64,000 nucleotides of DNA from Erythrophleum ivorense. Its lineage: Eukaryota; Streptophyta; Magnoliopsida; Fabales; Fabaceae. The notes beneath the pieces were generated by a model. That model worked only from the letters and a program-made list of their open reading frames with translations, had not been told where the DNA came from and did not search any database. Both the position numbers and the translations under genes were made by a program. The stretch covers positions 310,001 through 374,000 of the forward strand of contig JAIUCV010000084.1 of NCBI GenBank assembly GCA_026724425.1, written 5' to 3'. Below, piece by piece: positions 12,407-24,632 of this stretch. Every line of letters begins with the position of its first letter. Position 1 is the stretch's first letter.

Positions 12407-13471
12407 ATGGGCTTGATGAGCTTTTATGCACATCCCCCGCCGGTTAGTCCGCACATAGTGGAAGTGGACTACATTGGTGGAAAATTTGTGTATAAGCACG
12501 TCTATCAAGGAGCTAAATACCAGCCTAAGCAACATGTCTACCCTCAAGGGATCTGTCAAGTGGAGCTGCCTTTCACTTTCCCTCAAGCTGTTGCACCGGC
12601 TCAACAAGAAGAGAAGATAGATGTAGTCTTTGAAAGATACATGGAGGAGCAAAGGCAAATCAACAAAAACCTCTGTGAGAAGCTAGATCATATGTTCACT
12701 GATCTTTGCAGCAAGTTTGAGTCTCTCTCCACTCATGTCCAGAAGTTGGAGGTTCACTCCGTCTTAACCGCGGAAGCCGTAAGGAAGCAAAATGAGGTAA
12801 ACCCTCAAACATTTTGTAGTGCTGTCCTATCTAATGAGAACCAGCTCGCCCTTGTCCCTACACTATCTCAAGAAGGAGAAAAAGAAGCTGATCCTAAGGA
12901 GAGCCAGAAACCGGAGCTGTTTCCAGGGGAGTCAAGAAGAGCTTACACCGGTGTGGTCATAGACTTCATGAGAAGCCGCATGTCACTAGGAAATATCCGA
13001 CAAGATGTTTTCTATCAAAGCACCGACTTCAAGACAGCACCAAGAGAGATCAAACTACCACCGGATAAGACTTCTAACATGCCAAAGAAAGGAGCCATAA
13101 TGCCTAAAGATGCCAAGGAGAGTGACCCCTATCCAAAACCGAAAGTGGCCATGAAACCGTCAAAGCTGAAACATAAAGATGTCTTCAAGGATATCTACTC
13201 GGTTTTGCTCCATACCTTGGACGAAAATGAAGCTGATGAGGAGCCTGATGGAGTACATAAGTCCTTTGCCAAGATGATAATCCTTACCCCTAAGGATCCA
13301 GACCCAAAAGAAGCTCATACCGCAAAGGAGAAGCTCATGAACACCTTAAAGCTCTTCCCGAGGGCATTTGTCTTCAAAGATGGCATAGGAGATGATCTTG
13401 GCGTGCCCAGACCACCACGAAAGCCCCCTGACCGGAGAATGGAGAAGCTAAAGGGATCCCAAACCCTTTAG
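12407..13471 (+). CDS. Element E gag-derived protein, internally deleted
   Basis: An open frame of 354 residues that resembles the C-terminal half of the D gag-protease protein: the YIGG region at about 24-27, a YQPKQ..YPQG segment, the PAQQEEK..VFERYMEEQRQ stretch at about 65-90 and a predicted helical segment (LDHMFTDLCSKFESLSTHVQKLE). After RRAY at about residue 175 it jumps to a segment equivalent to GAVINYMRNQ of D, so the whole protease active site (DSG) is missing. The N-terminal capsid part is also missing. It keeps one long open frame, which suggests selection until recently or simply youth. The first ATG fits a leader of about 185 nt after the primer site. Confidence 0.8.
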   Translation: MGLMSFYAHPPPVSPHIVEVDYIGGKFVYKHVYQGAKYQPKQHVYPQGICQVELPFTFPQAVAPAQQEEKIDVVFERYMEEQRQINKNLCEKLDHMFTDLCSKFESLSTHVQKLEVHSVLTAEAVRKQNEVNPQTFCSAVLSNENQLALVPTLSQEGEKEADPKESQKPELFPGESRRAYTGVVIDFMRSRMSLGNIRQDVFYQSTDFKTAPREIKLPPDKTSNMPKKGAIMPKDAKESDPYPKPKVAMKPSKLKHKDVFKDIYSVLLHTLDENEADEEPDGVHKSFAKMIILTPKDPDPKEAHTAKEKLMNTLKLFPRAFVFKDGIGDDLGVPRPPRKPPDRRMEKLKGSQTL

Positions 13472-13534
13472 TTGAGCTCATCCACGCCTAAAAAGAAAAA
13501 GGAGTCAAGCTAAATGACTTAAAACAAAGCGCTT

Positions 13535-13552
13535 TGTGGGAGGCAACCCACA
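13535..13552 (+). other. Conserved post-ORF hairpin (element E)
   Basis: TGTGGG-AGGCAA-CCCACA, a perfect 6-bp stem, about 65 nt after the ORF stop. It is identical to A, C and D. Confidence 0.8.
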
Positions 13553-15173
13553 TGGTTTTTATTTTCATTTTAAATTTTCATATCATTATTGCATGCATAA
13601 CTACTTAGTTTTATTTTTCAGGAATTTTTAAAATTGCATAAAAATACAAAAAAATGTTTTTAGGATGAAGAACCAAAAGGAGACCAAAAGAAGAAAGTGA
13701 CCCACCCTTTTTTCCCACCCTTGTAGAAGGCGAAATCTCCAATCAAGGTAAGTAAGTTCTCCTCATGCATTCATGAAAAACCATCTTTGATCCTCACTTG
13801 ATAAGCATTTGAACCTTGAACTTCATTAGTTACATTTAATGGTTTAAATTGCTTAATATTGATGGTTAATGAATGAGAATGAATCTTGACTTGTCAAACT
13901 GAATTATACATTGATTTCACTGATGGTAAAACTATTTCAGAGCTTTGGGATCCCTAACCAAGACCCAACATGTTTTTATAGTTTATACCATATTCTCTTA
14001 GATTGTGAACTTCAAGTTGGTTACTTGGAGATCTCAATCTAAGACCGGACTTAACAGTGGTTTCAAGTGTTTTGCAAGGACTTAACTATTTGACAGGAGG
14101 GATATCAAGGAGAGTTGCTGAAACGAACCAAAACCACAATCCATATGGCGGTTTAAAGGCGGTTTCAAAGGAGGATCACAACAAGGCACAAGAAACAAGG
14201 TGGGCACGACCTGGAAATGATAATGGAGGATACAAGAATCACTTCGGTCAAAGAAAATCACAAAACGGTCAAGTAGATTTCAAGATATCCCATCCGGCGA
14301 GATTCTCTCGGCCAAACGGGTGCAAAGGAGGACCAACATCAACCATCTCCCAAACCACGTGACCGATGTCCACCAAACTTCACAGGCGGCTACACAGCAC
14401 CATGTTGGTCGGCAAATCCAAAAGATAGGTCGGAGAAATGTGAACGGATGGGGAGATACGCACGAATGTCACATCCGGTCGATGGCGGGTACCCGAAGGC
14501 CGACAAAAACCAAACTCACGGCATGGAGACACCACCACCTGGAAATGGATTCTTGCAGCTTCAAAATCACCTTTCCAAAGGAAAATAAGGGAACGAACGA
14601 GCCAAATTCAAGGAGGGTCAAGAATCTCATCTCGGGGCCGATTGGACCACGTTGTGAAGAAAGTCTCACACCGCTCATCCATTTGACCCCAAACTTCACC
14701 AATGCTCCTAAAATATATGATTGTTCGGTGAAATTTAAAGATAGGTCGGCAAAATTTTGACGGTTCGAGCTGTGGTTCATCACATCACCTCACGGCCATC
14801 CGAAGAATCGTCCCGACACCGGATTTTCAAATCTGCTCGACCAAACGACCTGAAACTTCACCAGCGGCTCTAAAACATCATATTGGACGGTAAATTTTCA
14901 ATCCCGTTCATAAAATTCTTAACGGTTTGTCATGTGGTTCATAGCACTTCTTCCGGGTCGACCGAATGAGACGTACACGACCGAAATGCAAACCAAAGGA
15001 ATTCGGGCCTTGACCTTCATCACTTACCGACCCATCCTGCCTACAGAGGAGCCCCAATCAGTCATATGACCCTGATCTTCATAACAATTGGTCATCACTT
15101 GGTAACATCATTCCAACCTTTCCCTTTTTCAAATTTATTATGTCTTTCACCTCTCTTAATCTGATTTTTCTTA

Positions 15174-15205
15174 CACCGGGACGGTGCAAGTTAAGTCTGG
15201 GGGGA
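15174..15205 (+). promoter_or_regulatory. Hairpin plus second polypurine tract (element E)
   Basis: CACCG-GGA-CGGTG is followed 8 nt later by GTCTGGGGGGATT. The tract lies 967 bp upstream of the 3' LTR. Confidence 0.75.
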
Positions 15206-16160
15206 TTATACTAATAAGTTTGTTCATTTTGGCATTTCATCTTGCATCATTTTTCTTTTCATCGAGTCGTTTTTATTGAGTCAAAACTTTTTTCGAGAAT
15301 TATGACTTTATCTTGGACCTAACCATTGTTGTGCCTGTGTTTAAGTGACCATTGATCAGTTATTGGCAGTTTACTTCATCACATGTGCACCATGAGTGGA
15401 TTGATCTACCAAAAACGTCCACATCTCCAAGGGCTTAAGAAGGATACATCTTTGACTCCGCACCTTAATGAACTTAACCTTCTCGGCTAGGGGATTGGCT
15501 TTACAAAGGGCACGACTCCTCATCCTCACCAAATAGTGAAAGTCTATGTGAGTTCGGTTTCCCCTCTCTCTCCCCTTCAAATTTAAGAAAAAGCACCAAA
15601 GTCCAAGTAACCGGGGATTAGGTGGCAACCACCATCAATACTCGCGTCTATGGAAGACCTTTTGATCCAAGTAACCGGGGATTAGGTGGCTACAACCATT
15701 AATACTCGCGTCTATGGAAGATCCATCAAAAACCTCCACAAAGAGGAGAAGAAGTCGAATAAAAAAAAAAAATACAATGCTACCCTAAAAAAGGGATGAA
15801 TCGACTTAAGAAGTGAGAAGAGAGAGAGGTGAAACAAGAGCCAAGACATGTGTTTTATCAAAAGAGGATGGGTAAGAATCTATAACCCCTTTGATCGATA
15901 TTCCCTAGTTGAGACCACACCTTTAGAAACTAAAGGAGTCAAAGGTGGAGAATTTGGATGGCCTAAAGAGAAGTGGATTGCTTTGGGACGATTGCAAAAC
16001 TCATGGTATGTACTTCCCTGTTCTTAATTCTCAATGCCGCTGCTGATTTGTGTGGATTACTAAAACAAAGGTCAACATGGATTTCCAAAAGATTTAAGAG
16101 TTCTCATGTTTTCAAACCTCTTTTCCTTGCTTAGTTTGCTTGGGGAAAAGCAAAAGATAA

Positions 16161-16172
16161 GTCTGGGGGAGT
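16161..16172 (+). promoter_or_regulatory. Element E polypurine tract
   Basis: GTCTGGGGGAGT directly abuts the 3' LTR start TGATATCATC. Confidence 0.9.
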
Positions 16173-17814
16173 TGATATCATCATATTTTGCATGATTTTA
16201 CTTAGTATTTATCTAGGTTTTCAAGTGTTTTCAATAAGGTTTTATACCTTTGGAGGTAGTTTTCTTGTATTTGTTGGTTTTGGAGTCTTAACAGGTTAAA
16301 ACATCAAAAAGGAATCAAAAGGGAGCAAAAGAGCCTCAAACCATGATCCATGCAAGTTTCCAAGCCAAGAGCCTCAACAAAACTCCATTTGTCCGATTCT
16401 CGCATTCGGACAGAACCGGAGCATCCGAAAGATAACCGCGGCAAGGGGTCTTCCCGACGTCCAAAAATCATGATCTTGGTCTTTCTGGATAGCTATTTCA
16501 GTCATGCATCACGGAGAAGTGGATTCAAGCCATTTGGATCAACCATCAGGGAGAAACTCATTTTCTACCGAGACATGTCCGGTTAGCGACAAGATGAAGC
16601 CCATGGAGACTTAGGTGCCACAAACGGCCCGGGATTCCGCGGCATGGACCATGTCTCGACTTAACACAAGCCCATATTTCTTTTGGTGGTTTACTTGTCC
16701 TGAACCCGGTCCAATCACTTTGCAAATCATCAATGCCGGTTAACCGGAAAGTTTCCTTTTTCAGCTCATCATAAACCTAGCGACTTCTACCCTATAAATA
16801 CAAGCTTTTAGCCTCACGAAAAGGAGAGTCTCGTGCAAGAGGAGAGTGGCCGTCAGAGAGAGAGAGAAGCCCTAGGAGCTCGCCATCAAGGGAGAGGAGA
16901 AGGAGGCGCCGCTCAAGTCTTGCACTTGCACAAAATCTTGTTCTTGACATTTTTGTTTCTTTTCCTTTTCTCTTCTAAGTTTTGTATTGGATTCAAGAGT
17001 TATCAAGGGAGATTTTGACTTGTTCTTCAACAGAGAAGCTTCTTCTATCTCTTATCTCTTACTTATACTTGTGATTATGCTTTCAATCATGCTTTGCTTG
17101 CTTGTTTGCATCATGGCCGAGTAGATCTCTCGGTTAGGCCGAGGAGATCTATGGTGGCTGTGATGGTTTGATTGAGTTGCGCTTTAAATGGGATTTTAAC
17201 TTATGGATCTTCACCTTTACTTGAACCTAATGCATGACTACTTTACCGTACATCTAGTGGTCTGATCATAGAGAGGTAGAACCACGACAGTGTTGCATCT
17301 AGCTCTCGAATCTAGTATTTGGTGAGCAATGGGTCATGACCAACGAAAGCTGAGTCATGGACCATTGTGAACAATTGAATCTTGCTCATCTTTTATGCAT
17401 GTTTGCAACACTAATGGCCAACGAAAGCTGAGTACATTAGGTTGTTTTAAACATAGTGGTTGGAGCCACGAAAGTGGGAAAACCATACACTAGTGATTCA
17501 TGTTCAAGGCGGTTTTTAAACTATATCCCAATGCAACTATCTTTCCATCACATGCTCCATATGATTATCCTTTGCCTAACATTTGTTTCAAATTGCTTAC
17601 AACTCTCATTTACTTATTTGCTTTTGTTTCCTTTCATTTTAGGTTCACCACAACAACATATTTTCTGTTCTAGCTACTCATCAATCACCACAAGTTTGAA
17701 GCGAGATCACACCCTCCTTGTGTTCGACCCCGACTACAACACAGCTGTGCACTTGCAGCACATTTTGGTTGGGTTATAAATATTAAAACTTGAAGCTAAA
17801 CCCAGCCCCCATCA
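16173..17814 (+). repeat. Element E 3' LTR
   Basis: 1642 bp. The TATA-like box is at 16792-16801. It differs from the 5' LTR at about four bases, clustered around 16446-16530. Confidence 0.95.
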
Positions 17815-18612
17815 ACATACCATGAGTTTTGCAATCATCCCAAAGCAATCCACTTCTCTTTAGGCCATCCAAATTCTCCACCCTTGACTCCTTTAGTTTC
17901 TAAAGGTGTGGTCTCAACTAGGGAGTATCGATCAAAGGGGGTATAGACTCTTACTCATCCTCTTTTATAAGGCACATGTCTTGGCTCTTGTTTCACCTCT
18001 CTCTCTTCTCACTTCTTAAGTCGATTCATCCCTTTTTTAGGGTAGCATAGTATTTTTTTATTCGACTTCTTCTCATCTTTGTGGAGGTTTTTGATGGATC
18101 TTCCATAGACGCGAGTATTGATGGTTGTAGCCACCTAATCCCCGGTTATTTGGATCAAAAGGTCTTCCATAGACGCGAGTATTGATGGTGGTTGCCACCT
18201 AATCCCCGATTATTTGAACCTTGGTGCTTTTTCTTAAATTGAAGGGGAGAGAGAGGGGAAACCGAACTCACGTAGACTTTCACTATTCGGTGAGGATGAG
18301 GAGTCGTACCCTTTGTAAAACCAAGCCCCTAGCTGAGAAGGTTAAGTTCATTAAGGTGCGGAGTCAAAGATGTATCCTTCTTAAGCCCTTGGAGATGTGG
18401 ACGTTTTTGGTAGATCGATCCACTCATGGTGCACATGTGATGAAGTAGACTGCCAAATACTGATCAATGGTCACTTAAACGCATGCACAATAATTGTTAG
18501 GTCCAAGATAAAGTCATAATTCTCGACAAAAGTTTTGACTCAATAAAAACGACTCGATGAGATGAAAACAATGCAAACAAAAATGTCAAAATGAACAAAC
18601 TTATTAGTATAA

Positions 18613-18644
18613 TCCCCCCAGACTTAACTTGCACCGTCCCGGTG
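18613..18644 (-). promoter_or_regulatory. Second polypurine tract plus hairpin (element C)
   Basis: Same arrangement as in A: CACCG-GGA-CGGTG (18632-18644), then the G-run tract (18613-18623), on the minus strand. Confidence 0.75.
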
Positions 18645-18889
18645 TAAGAGAAATCAGATTAAGAGAGGTGAAAGACATAATAAATTTGAAAAAGGGAAAG
18701 GTTAGAATGATGTTACCTAGTGATGACCAAGTGGAATGAAGATCGTAGTCAGGTAGCTGAATTGGGCTCTTCTTGGGGCGTGAGTGGTCGGTAAATGTTG
18801 AAGGTCAAGGCCCGAATTCCTTTGGTTTACATTTCGGTCGTGTACGTCTCATTCGGTCGACCCGGAATGAGTGCTATGAACCCCATGAC

Positions 18890-19700
18890 AAACCGTTAAG
18901 AATTTTATGAACGGGATTGAAAATTTACCGTCCAATATGATGTTTTAGAGCCGCTGGTGAAGTTTCAGGTCGTTTGGTCGAGCCGATTTGAAGATCCGGT
19001 GTCGGGTGGATCCTTCGGATGGCCGTGAGGTGATGGAATGAACCACAGCTCGGACCGTCAATATTTCTCTGACCTATCTTGAAATTCGACCGACCAATCA
19101 TACATTTTAGGAGCAATGGTGAAGTATCAGGTCAAACAAACGAGCGGTTTGGGAGTTGGATCATTTGGTGGTCCATGCGGTCGACCGGATGACAGTGCAA
19201 TAGACCACAGCTCAAATGGTGACGAATTTCCTGACCGAGCTTGAGATTCCACCGACCAACTTCATAGTTTATGAGCACTTGTGAAGTTTGAGGTCAAATG
19301 GATGAGCGGTCTGTGACTTTCTTCACAACGTGGTCCAATCGGGTCCGGGAAGAGATTCTTGACCCTCCTCGAATTTGGCTTGTTCGTTCCCTTATTTTCC
19401 TTTGGAATGGTGATATTGAAGCTGCAAGAATCCATTTCCAGGTGGTTGGGTCGCCATGCCGTGATTTTGGTTTTTGTCGGCCTTCGGTGACCCGCCATCG
19501 ACCGGATGCGGCATTCGTGCGTATCTCCTCATCCGTTCACATTTCTCCGTCCTATCTTTTGGATTTGCCGACCAATATGGTATTGTCTGGTCGCCTGTGA
19601 AGTTTGGTGGACTTCGGTCACACGGATTGTGAGATAGGGCAAGATGGTCCTCCGTTGCACCCGTTTGGTCGAGAGAATTACGCCGGACTGAATATCTTGG
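18890..19700 (-). repeat. About 160-bp imperfect tandem repeats (element C)
   Basis: Same recurring phrase as in element A, with the GTGAAGTTTCAGGTC-type segment repeating about every 160 bp. Confidence 0.7.
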
Positions 19701-19921
19701 ATTTTACTCGACCGTTTGGTGATTTTCTTTGACCGAAATGATTCTGCTTCCTTCCTTTAGTATTCCCAGGTGGTGCCCGCTCCTTGGTGTCGGTTTGGAC
19801 AAGGGTGGGATGAATGGGTGGGACATTTTCTTGTTTGGTCTTCTCTTGGTTTCTCATCCTAACAAAATGCATGCAATAATGATGTGAAAACTAAAAATGA
19901 AAAAGGAAAAGAAAAATACCG

Positions 19922-19939
19922 TGTGGGTTGCCTCCCACA
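19922..19939 (-). other. Conserved post-ORF hairpin (element C)
   Basis: TGTGGG-AGGCAA-CCCACA on the minus strand, about 42 nt after the integrase stop. Confidence 0.8.
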
Positions 19940-19981
19940 AAGCGCTTGTTTTAAAGTCATCTAGCTTGACTCTTGATGGTT

Positions 19982-20917
19982 TTAGGCGTGAGGTGGATCG
20001 GCTAAGGGGATGACCTCTTCTTCTCCTTTGTCCGTGTTTGCTAAGTACGGCTTTAGCCTCTGTCCGTTGACAGTGAAGTCTCCTCCACTAGGGGCCCAAA
20101 GAACCACTGCTCCATATGGTTTCACCTCTTTAATTTTGAACGGACCAGACAATCTTGAGCGGAGTTTACCGGGAAAGAGCTTGAGCCGTGAATTAAAGAG
20201 CAAAACCTGGTCGTTTGGAGCAAAGGACTTTGGTACTATCTTCCGGTCATGAAACGCCTTAGTTCTCTCTTTGTAAATCTTTGTGTTCTCGTATGCCAGA
20301 TTTCTTATCTCTTCCAATTCATTCAGTTGGATCAAGCGCCTCTCAGCTGCGGTTTTGAGATTGAAGTTAAGCTCCTTGACCGCCCAAGCCGCTTTATACT
20401 CCAGCTCTACTGTTAAGTGGCACGCTTTCCCGTAAACAAGATGGAAAGGTGTTGTTCCTAGTGGTGTCTTGAATGCTGTCCGGTAAGCCCAAAGAGCGTC
20501 ATCTAACCTGGCTGACCAGTCCTTCCTTGTTTTCCCGGTTGTCTTTTGGAGGATGCTCTTTAGCTCTCTGTTGGAAATCTCCATTTGTCCGCTTGTTTGT
20601 GGGTGATACGGGCTTGCAACCTTGTGTCTAACCCCATATTTTCTCAATAGTTTGGCAAACACTCGGTTTATGAAGTGGGAACCGCCATCACTAATCACAA
20701 CTCGCGGCACTCCAAACCTCGGGAAGATTACCGATTTGAACAGCTTGATAACGACACTAGAGTCGTTTGTTGGGGCGGCAATAGCTTCCACCCACTTGGA
20801 CACATAGTCAACAGCCACTAGGATGTATTGGTCTCCAAAAGACGTGGGAAAGGGTCCCATGAAATCAATTCCCCACACGTCAAAGACTTCTACCTCCAGG
20901 ATAAAGTTTTGGGGCAT
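19982..20917 (-). pseudogene. Element C pol: integrase core and C-terminus
   Basis: 311 residues from MPQNF to the natural end, with the integrase core [19 protein letters not shown] and [14 protein letters not shown] (D, D, E), and the C-terminal part with [15 protein letters not shown]. It is separated from the upstream frame only by a TAG at 20918-20920, where element A has a GAG glutamate codon. The gene is therefore one point mutation away from continuity at this place. Confidence 0.9.
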
Positions 20918-21775
20918 CTAATTTCTTTTGCTAATGTTACCCATCCTTTGACAAGCATCACATTTTGAAATGAATACCTGGGCATCTTTGAACATTGTTG
21001 GCCACCAGAAACCGGCTTGTAAAACCTTTGAAACCGTCTTGAATGTGGCAAAATGGCCGGCATAAGCTGATCCATGGCAACCATGAAGTATTCCCGGGAT
21101 TTCTTCCTCCGCGACACATTTTCTGAACATCCCATCTTGGCATTTCTTGTAGAGGTACGGCTCGTCCCAAAAGTAAAACCGTATGTCTTTGAAGAACTTC
21201 TTCTTCTTGTAGCCATAAAATTGCGGAGGTTCAATGTCGGCTGCAAGGTAGTTGGCTATGTGGCTATACCAAGGTGTACCGAGGGCTATTTTCTTGGCCG
21301 GAACGGGTGGTGGTGTGCCGGTGATCCTTGTGATTGGTATGGCGCTGACGGAATAGACTGTTTCTTCTGGCAGCGAGTCGTTTATGGGGAGCTGCTCTTC
21401 TATCCTCATCCGGGAGAGATGATCGGCTACACTATTCTCCGCACCTTTTCTATCGACGATCTTTAAGTCAGACTCTTGTAGTAAGAGAATCCACCTGATG
21501 AGACGTGGTTTTGCATCTTTCTTGGATAGGAGGTATTTGAGGGCAGCATGGTCGGTGTGAACGATCACTTTAGATCCGACAAGGTAAGATCGGAACTTCT
21601 CAAACGCAAAGACAATAGCGAGCAGCTCCTTCTCAGTGGTGGCGTAGTTGCATTGTGCTTCATCCAAGGTTCGGCTTGCATAGTATATGACATGAAGCTT
21701 CTTCTCCTTCCTTTGTCCTAGCACCGCACCAACAGCATAGTCACTTGCATCGCACATAATCTCAAACGGGAGCTC
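20918..21775 (-). pseudogene. Element C pol: RNase H and integrase zinc domain
   Basis: The frame runs from the D insertion site to the TAG at 20918. RNase H shows [28 protein letters not shown] and [11 protein letters not shown]. It is followed by ADHLSRM, a linker and the HHCC zinc finger of integrase (HGSAYAGHF...CDACQRMG). The RT part lies at 30248 and beyond on the other side of element D; the two sides share the AGCTC target duplication and join in frame across conserved pol sequence. Confidence 0.9.
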
Positions 21776-23386
21776 TGATGCGTTGGGTTTTATGCTTCAA
21801 ACTAATACAATTTATAACCCAACTTGGTAGAGCTGCAAGTGCACAGCCGTGGTAAGTCGGGGTCGAACACAAGGAAGAGAGATTTCGTTTCTAGTCTATG
21901 TTGAGTGATGAGTAGCTAGAACAAAGAATATGAGTGTGGGGTGATCTAAAATCAAAGGAAAACAAGTGAGAATGTGAATGAGGTTGTAAACAAAATGGGA
22001 AAGATGTTAGGCAAAGGATAATCAATGGAAACATTCAATGAAATGACAAGAGATTGCATGGGATAATTTATAAACCGCCTTGAACTCACAACACTACGGT
22101 ATAACCTTTCCACTTTCGTGGCTCCGGATACTATGCTTAAACAACCTAATAGACTCAACTTTCGATGGTTATTACAAGTTATAAGCATGCATTAACTAGT
22201 GTTCAAGTCGTGATTGCTCACTAAATTCCTTAGGTCGACTTTTGGAAGCCTAAGACACTTAGCTCATCAAATACTAGTTTCGGCAATACAACAAGCTTTT
22301 GGAGAGTGTATCAACCTAGAATCAAGTTGTTTAGGCGCGCTTTCCTAACAACAAGCATTATGAACAAGCAAAGATGAAGGTCCAAATGGTGAAATCCCGG
22401 TTTATGCAATCATATAAGTCAAATCATATCATGAGCCCATCGATCTCCCTCGGCCTAACCGAGAGATCTACTCGGCCATGGCGCAAACAAGCAAGCAAAG
22501 CATGATTGAAAGCATAATCATAAGCACAAGTAAGAGATAAAGGGAATAGAAAAGCTTCTCTATTGAAGAAACAAGTCGGGTCTCCTTTGATAACTTGAAA
22601 TCTCGAGTACAAAGGTAACAAAGCAAAGAAGATGGAAGAACAAGGTTTTATGTGAGCTAGGGTCTTGAGCGGCGCCTCCTTTCTCCTCCCTTGGACTGCG
22701 CAGCTCTCTCTCTGGTTCTTCTTGACGGCCAAAACCCTTCTCTCCTTTTTTCTGAGGCTAAAAACTTGTATATATAGGTAAGGAATCGCTTAGGTCTTCG
22801 TGGTGCCGGAAAAGGAAACTTTCCGATGAGCTGGAGTCAATCTTTTGCGACGTGTATGGGCCGAGATAAGGCCAAGGAAACCTCCAAATAATAGCTAAGC
22901 CTCTTCTCAAGCGAGCCAAAGTCCTTGCCGCGGTATCCTGGGCCTTTAGACACGCGAGATCCTCCACGGGCTTCATCTTGTCGCTATACGGACACGTCTC
23001 GGTATAAAATGAATTTCTCCTTGATGGTTGATCCAAATGGCTTGATTCCACTTCGTCGTGATGCATAACTCAAATATCTATCCAGCAAGACCAAGATCAT
23101 GATTTTTGGGCGTCGGGAAGACCCCTTGCCGCGGTCAACTTCCGGATGCTCCGGTTCTGTCCGAATACGAGAATCGGACAAATGGAGTTATAATGATGCT
23201 CTTGACTTGGAAACTTGCATGGATCATGGTTTGAGGCTCTTTTGCTTCTTTTTGATGTTTTAACCTGTTAAGACTCCAAAACCAACAAATACAAGAAAAC
23301 TACCTCCAAAGGCATAAAACCTTATTGAAAGCACTTGAAAACATATGAAAATACTAAGTAAAAACATGCAAAATATGATGATATCA
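21776..23386 (-). repeat. Element D 3' LTR
   Basis: 1611 bp, TGATGCGTTG...GATGATATCA. The U3 part resembles the LTRs of A, C and E while R/U5 is more distinct. A TATA-like CTATATATAC box lies near 22,770 on the minus strand. Confidence 0.93.
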
Positions 23387-24352
23387 ACTCCCCCAGACTT
23401 AGCCTTTGCTTGTCCTCAAGCAAACTAAGAAAGGAAAAGAGGTTTGAAAATGTGAGAACTCTCAAATCTTTTGGAAATCCATGTTGACCTTTGTTTTAGT
23501 AATCCACATGAATCAGCAGCGGCATTAAGAATTAAGAACAAGGAAGTACATACCGTGAGTTTTGCAATTGTCCCAAAGCAATCCACTTCTCTTTAGACCA
23601 TCCAAATTCGCCACCTTTGACTCCTTTAGTTTCTAAAGGTGTGGTCTCAACTAGGGAATATCGATCAAAGGGTTTAGGGACTCTTACTCATCCTCTTGTG
23701 TTTAGACACTTGTCTCGGCTCATGCCTCACCTCTCTCTCTTCTCACTCCTTAAGTCGATTCATCCCTTTTTTTAGGGTAGCATGGTATTTTTTTTTTTAT
23801 TCGACTTCTTGTCCTCTTTGTGGAGGTTTTGGATGATCTTCCATAGACGCGAGTATTGATGGTTGTAGCCACCTAATCCCCGGTTACTTGAATCAAATGG
23901 CCTTCCATAGACGCGAGTATTGATGGTGGTTGCCACCTAATCCCCGGTTACTTGGACCTTGATGCTTTTTCTTAAAATTGGAGGGGAGAGAGAGGGGAAA
24001 CCGAACTCACATAGACTTTCACTATTTGGTGAGGATGAGGAGTCGTACCCTTTGTAAAACCAAGCCCCTAGCTGAGAAGGTTAAGTTCATTAAGGTGCGG
24101 AGTCAAAGATGTATCCTTCTTAAGCCCTTGGAGATGTGGACGTTTTTGGTAGATCGATCCACTCATGGTGTACATGTGATGGAGTAGACTGCCAAATACT
24201 GATCAATGGTCACTTAAACGCATGCAAAACAATGGTTAGGTCCAAGATAAAGTCATAATTCTCGACAAAAGTTTTGACTCAATAAAAACGACTCGATTAG
24301 ATGAAAACAAATGCAAACAAAAATGTCAAAATGAACAAACTTATTAGTATAA

Positions 24353-24384
24353 TCCCCCCAGACTTAACTTGCACCGTCCCGGTG
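24353..24384 (-). promoter_or_regulatory. Second polypurine tract plus hairpin (element D)
   Basis: Hairpin CACCG-GGA-CGGTG at 24372-24384 and G-run tract at 24353-24363, about 967 bp from the 3' LTR. Confidence 0.75.
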
Positions 24385-24632
24385 TAAGAAAAAATCAGAT
24401 TAAGAGGGGTGAAAGACATAATAAATTTGAAAAAAGGGAAAGGTTAGGATGATGTTACCAAGTGATGACCAATGGGAACGAAGAGCAGGGTCAGATGACT
24501 GATTGGGGCTCCTCTGTGGGCAGGATGGGTCGGTAAGTGATGAAGGTCAAGGCCCGAATTCCTTTTGTTTGCATTTCGGTCGTGTACGTCTCATTCGGTC
24601 GACCCGAAATGAGTGCTATGAACCACATGACA

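Larger units (their letters stand above)
13472..16160 (+). other. Element E 3' non-coding region
   Basis: It begins with the post-ORF hairpin (13535-13552, TGTGGG-AGGCAA-CCCACA), then has AT-rich sequence, the approximately 160-bp repeats (about 14230-14960), the CACCGGGACGGTG hairpin (15174-15186), the second polypurine tract (15195-15205) and the 64-bp dimer near 15600-15730. Frames here are short and without domains. Confidence 0.8.
10556..17814 (+). mobile_element. Element E: non-autonomous Athila-type element, plus strand
   Basis: The only plus-strand element in the window. LTRs are 1642 bp each (10556-12197 and 16173-17814) and differ at about four positions (about 0.24%), so it is among the youngest insertions here. 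The tRNA-Asp primer site is at 12204-12221 and the polypurine tract at 16161-16172. The target duplication ACATA is exact (10551-10555, 17815-17819). The internal 4 kb encodes only a shortened gag-derived protein; protease core, RT, RNase H and integrase are absent. Mobilisation must have used proteins from other elements. Confidence 0.96.
17820..19981 (-). other. Element C 3' non-coding region, main part
   Basis: No frame above about 100 residues. It includes the 64-bp dimer (18100 and 18164), second polypurine tract (18613-18623) with hairpin (18632-18644), approximately 160-bp tandem repeats (about 18890-19700) and post-ORF hairpin (19922-19939). It is homologous to, and in opposite orientation to, the 3' region of E at 13472-16160. 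Confidence 0.8.
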
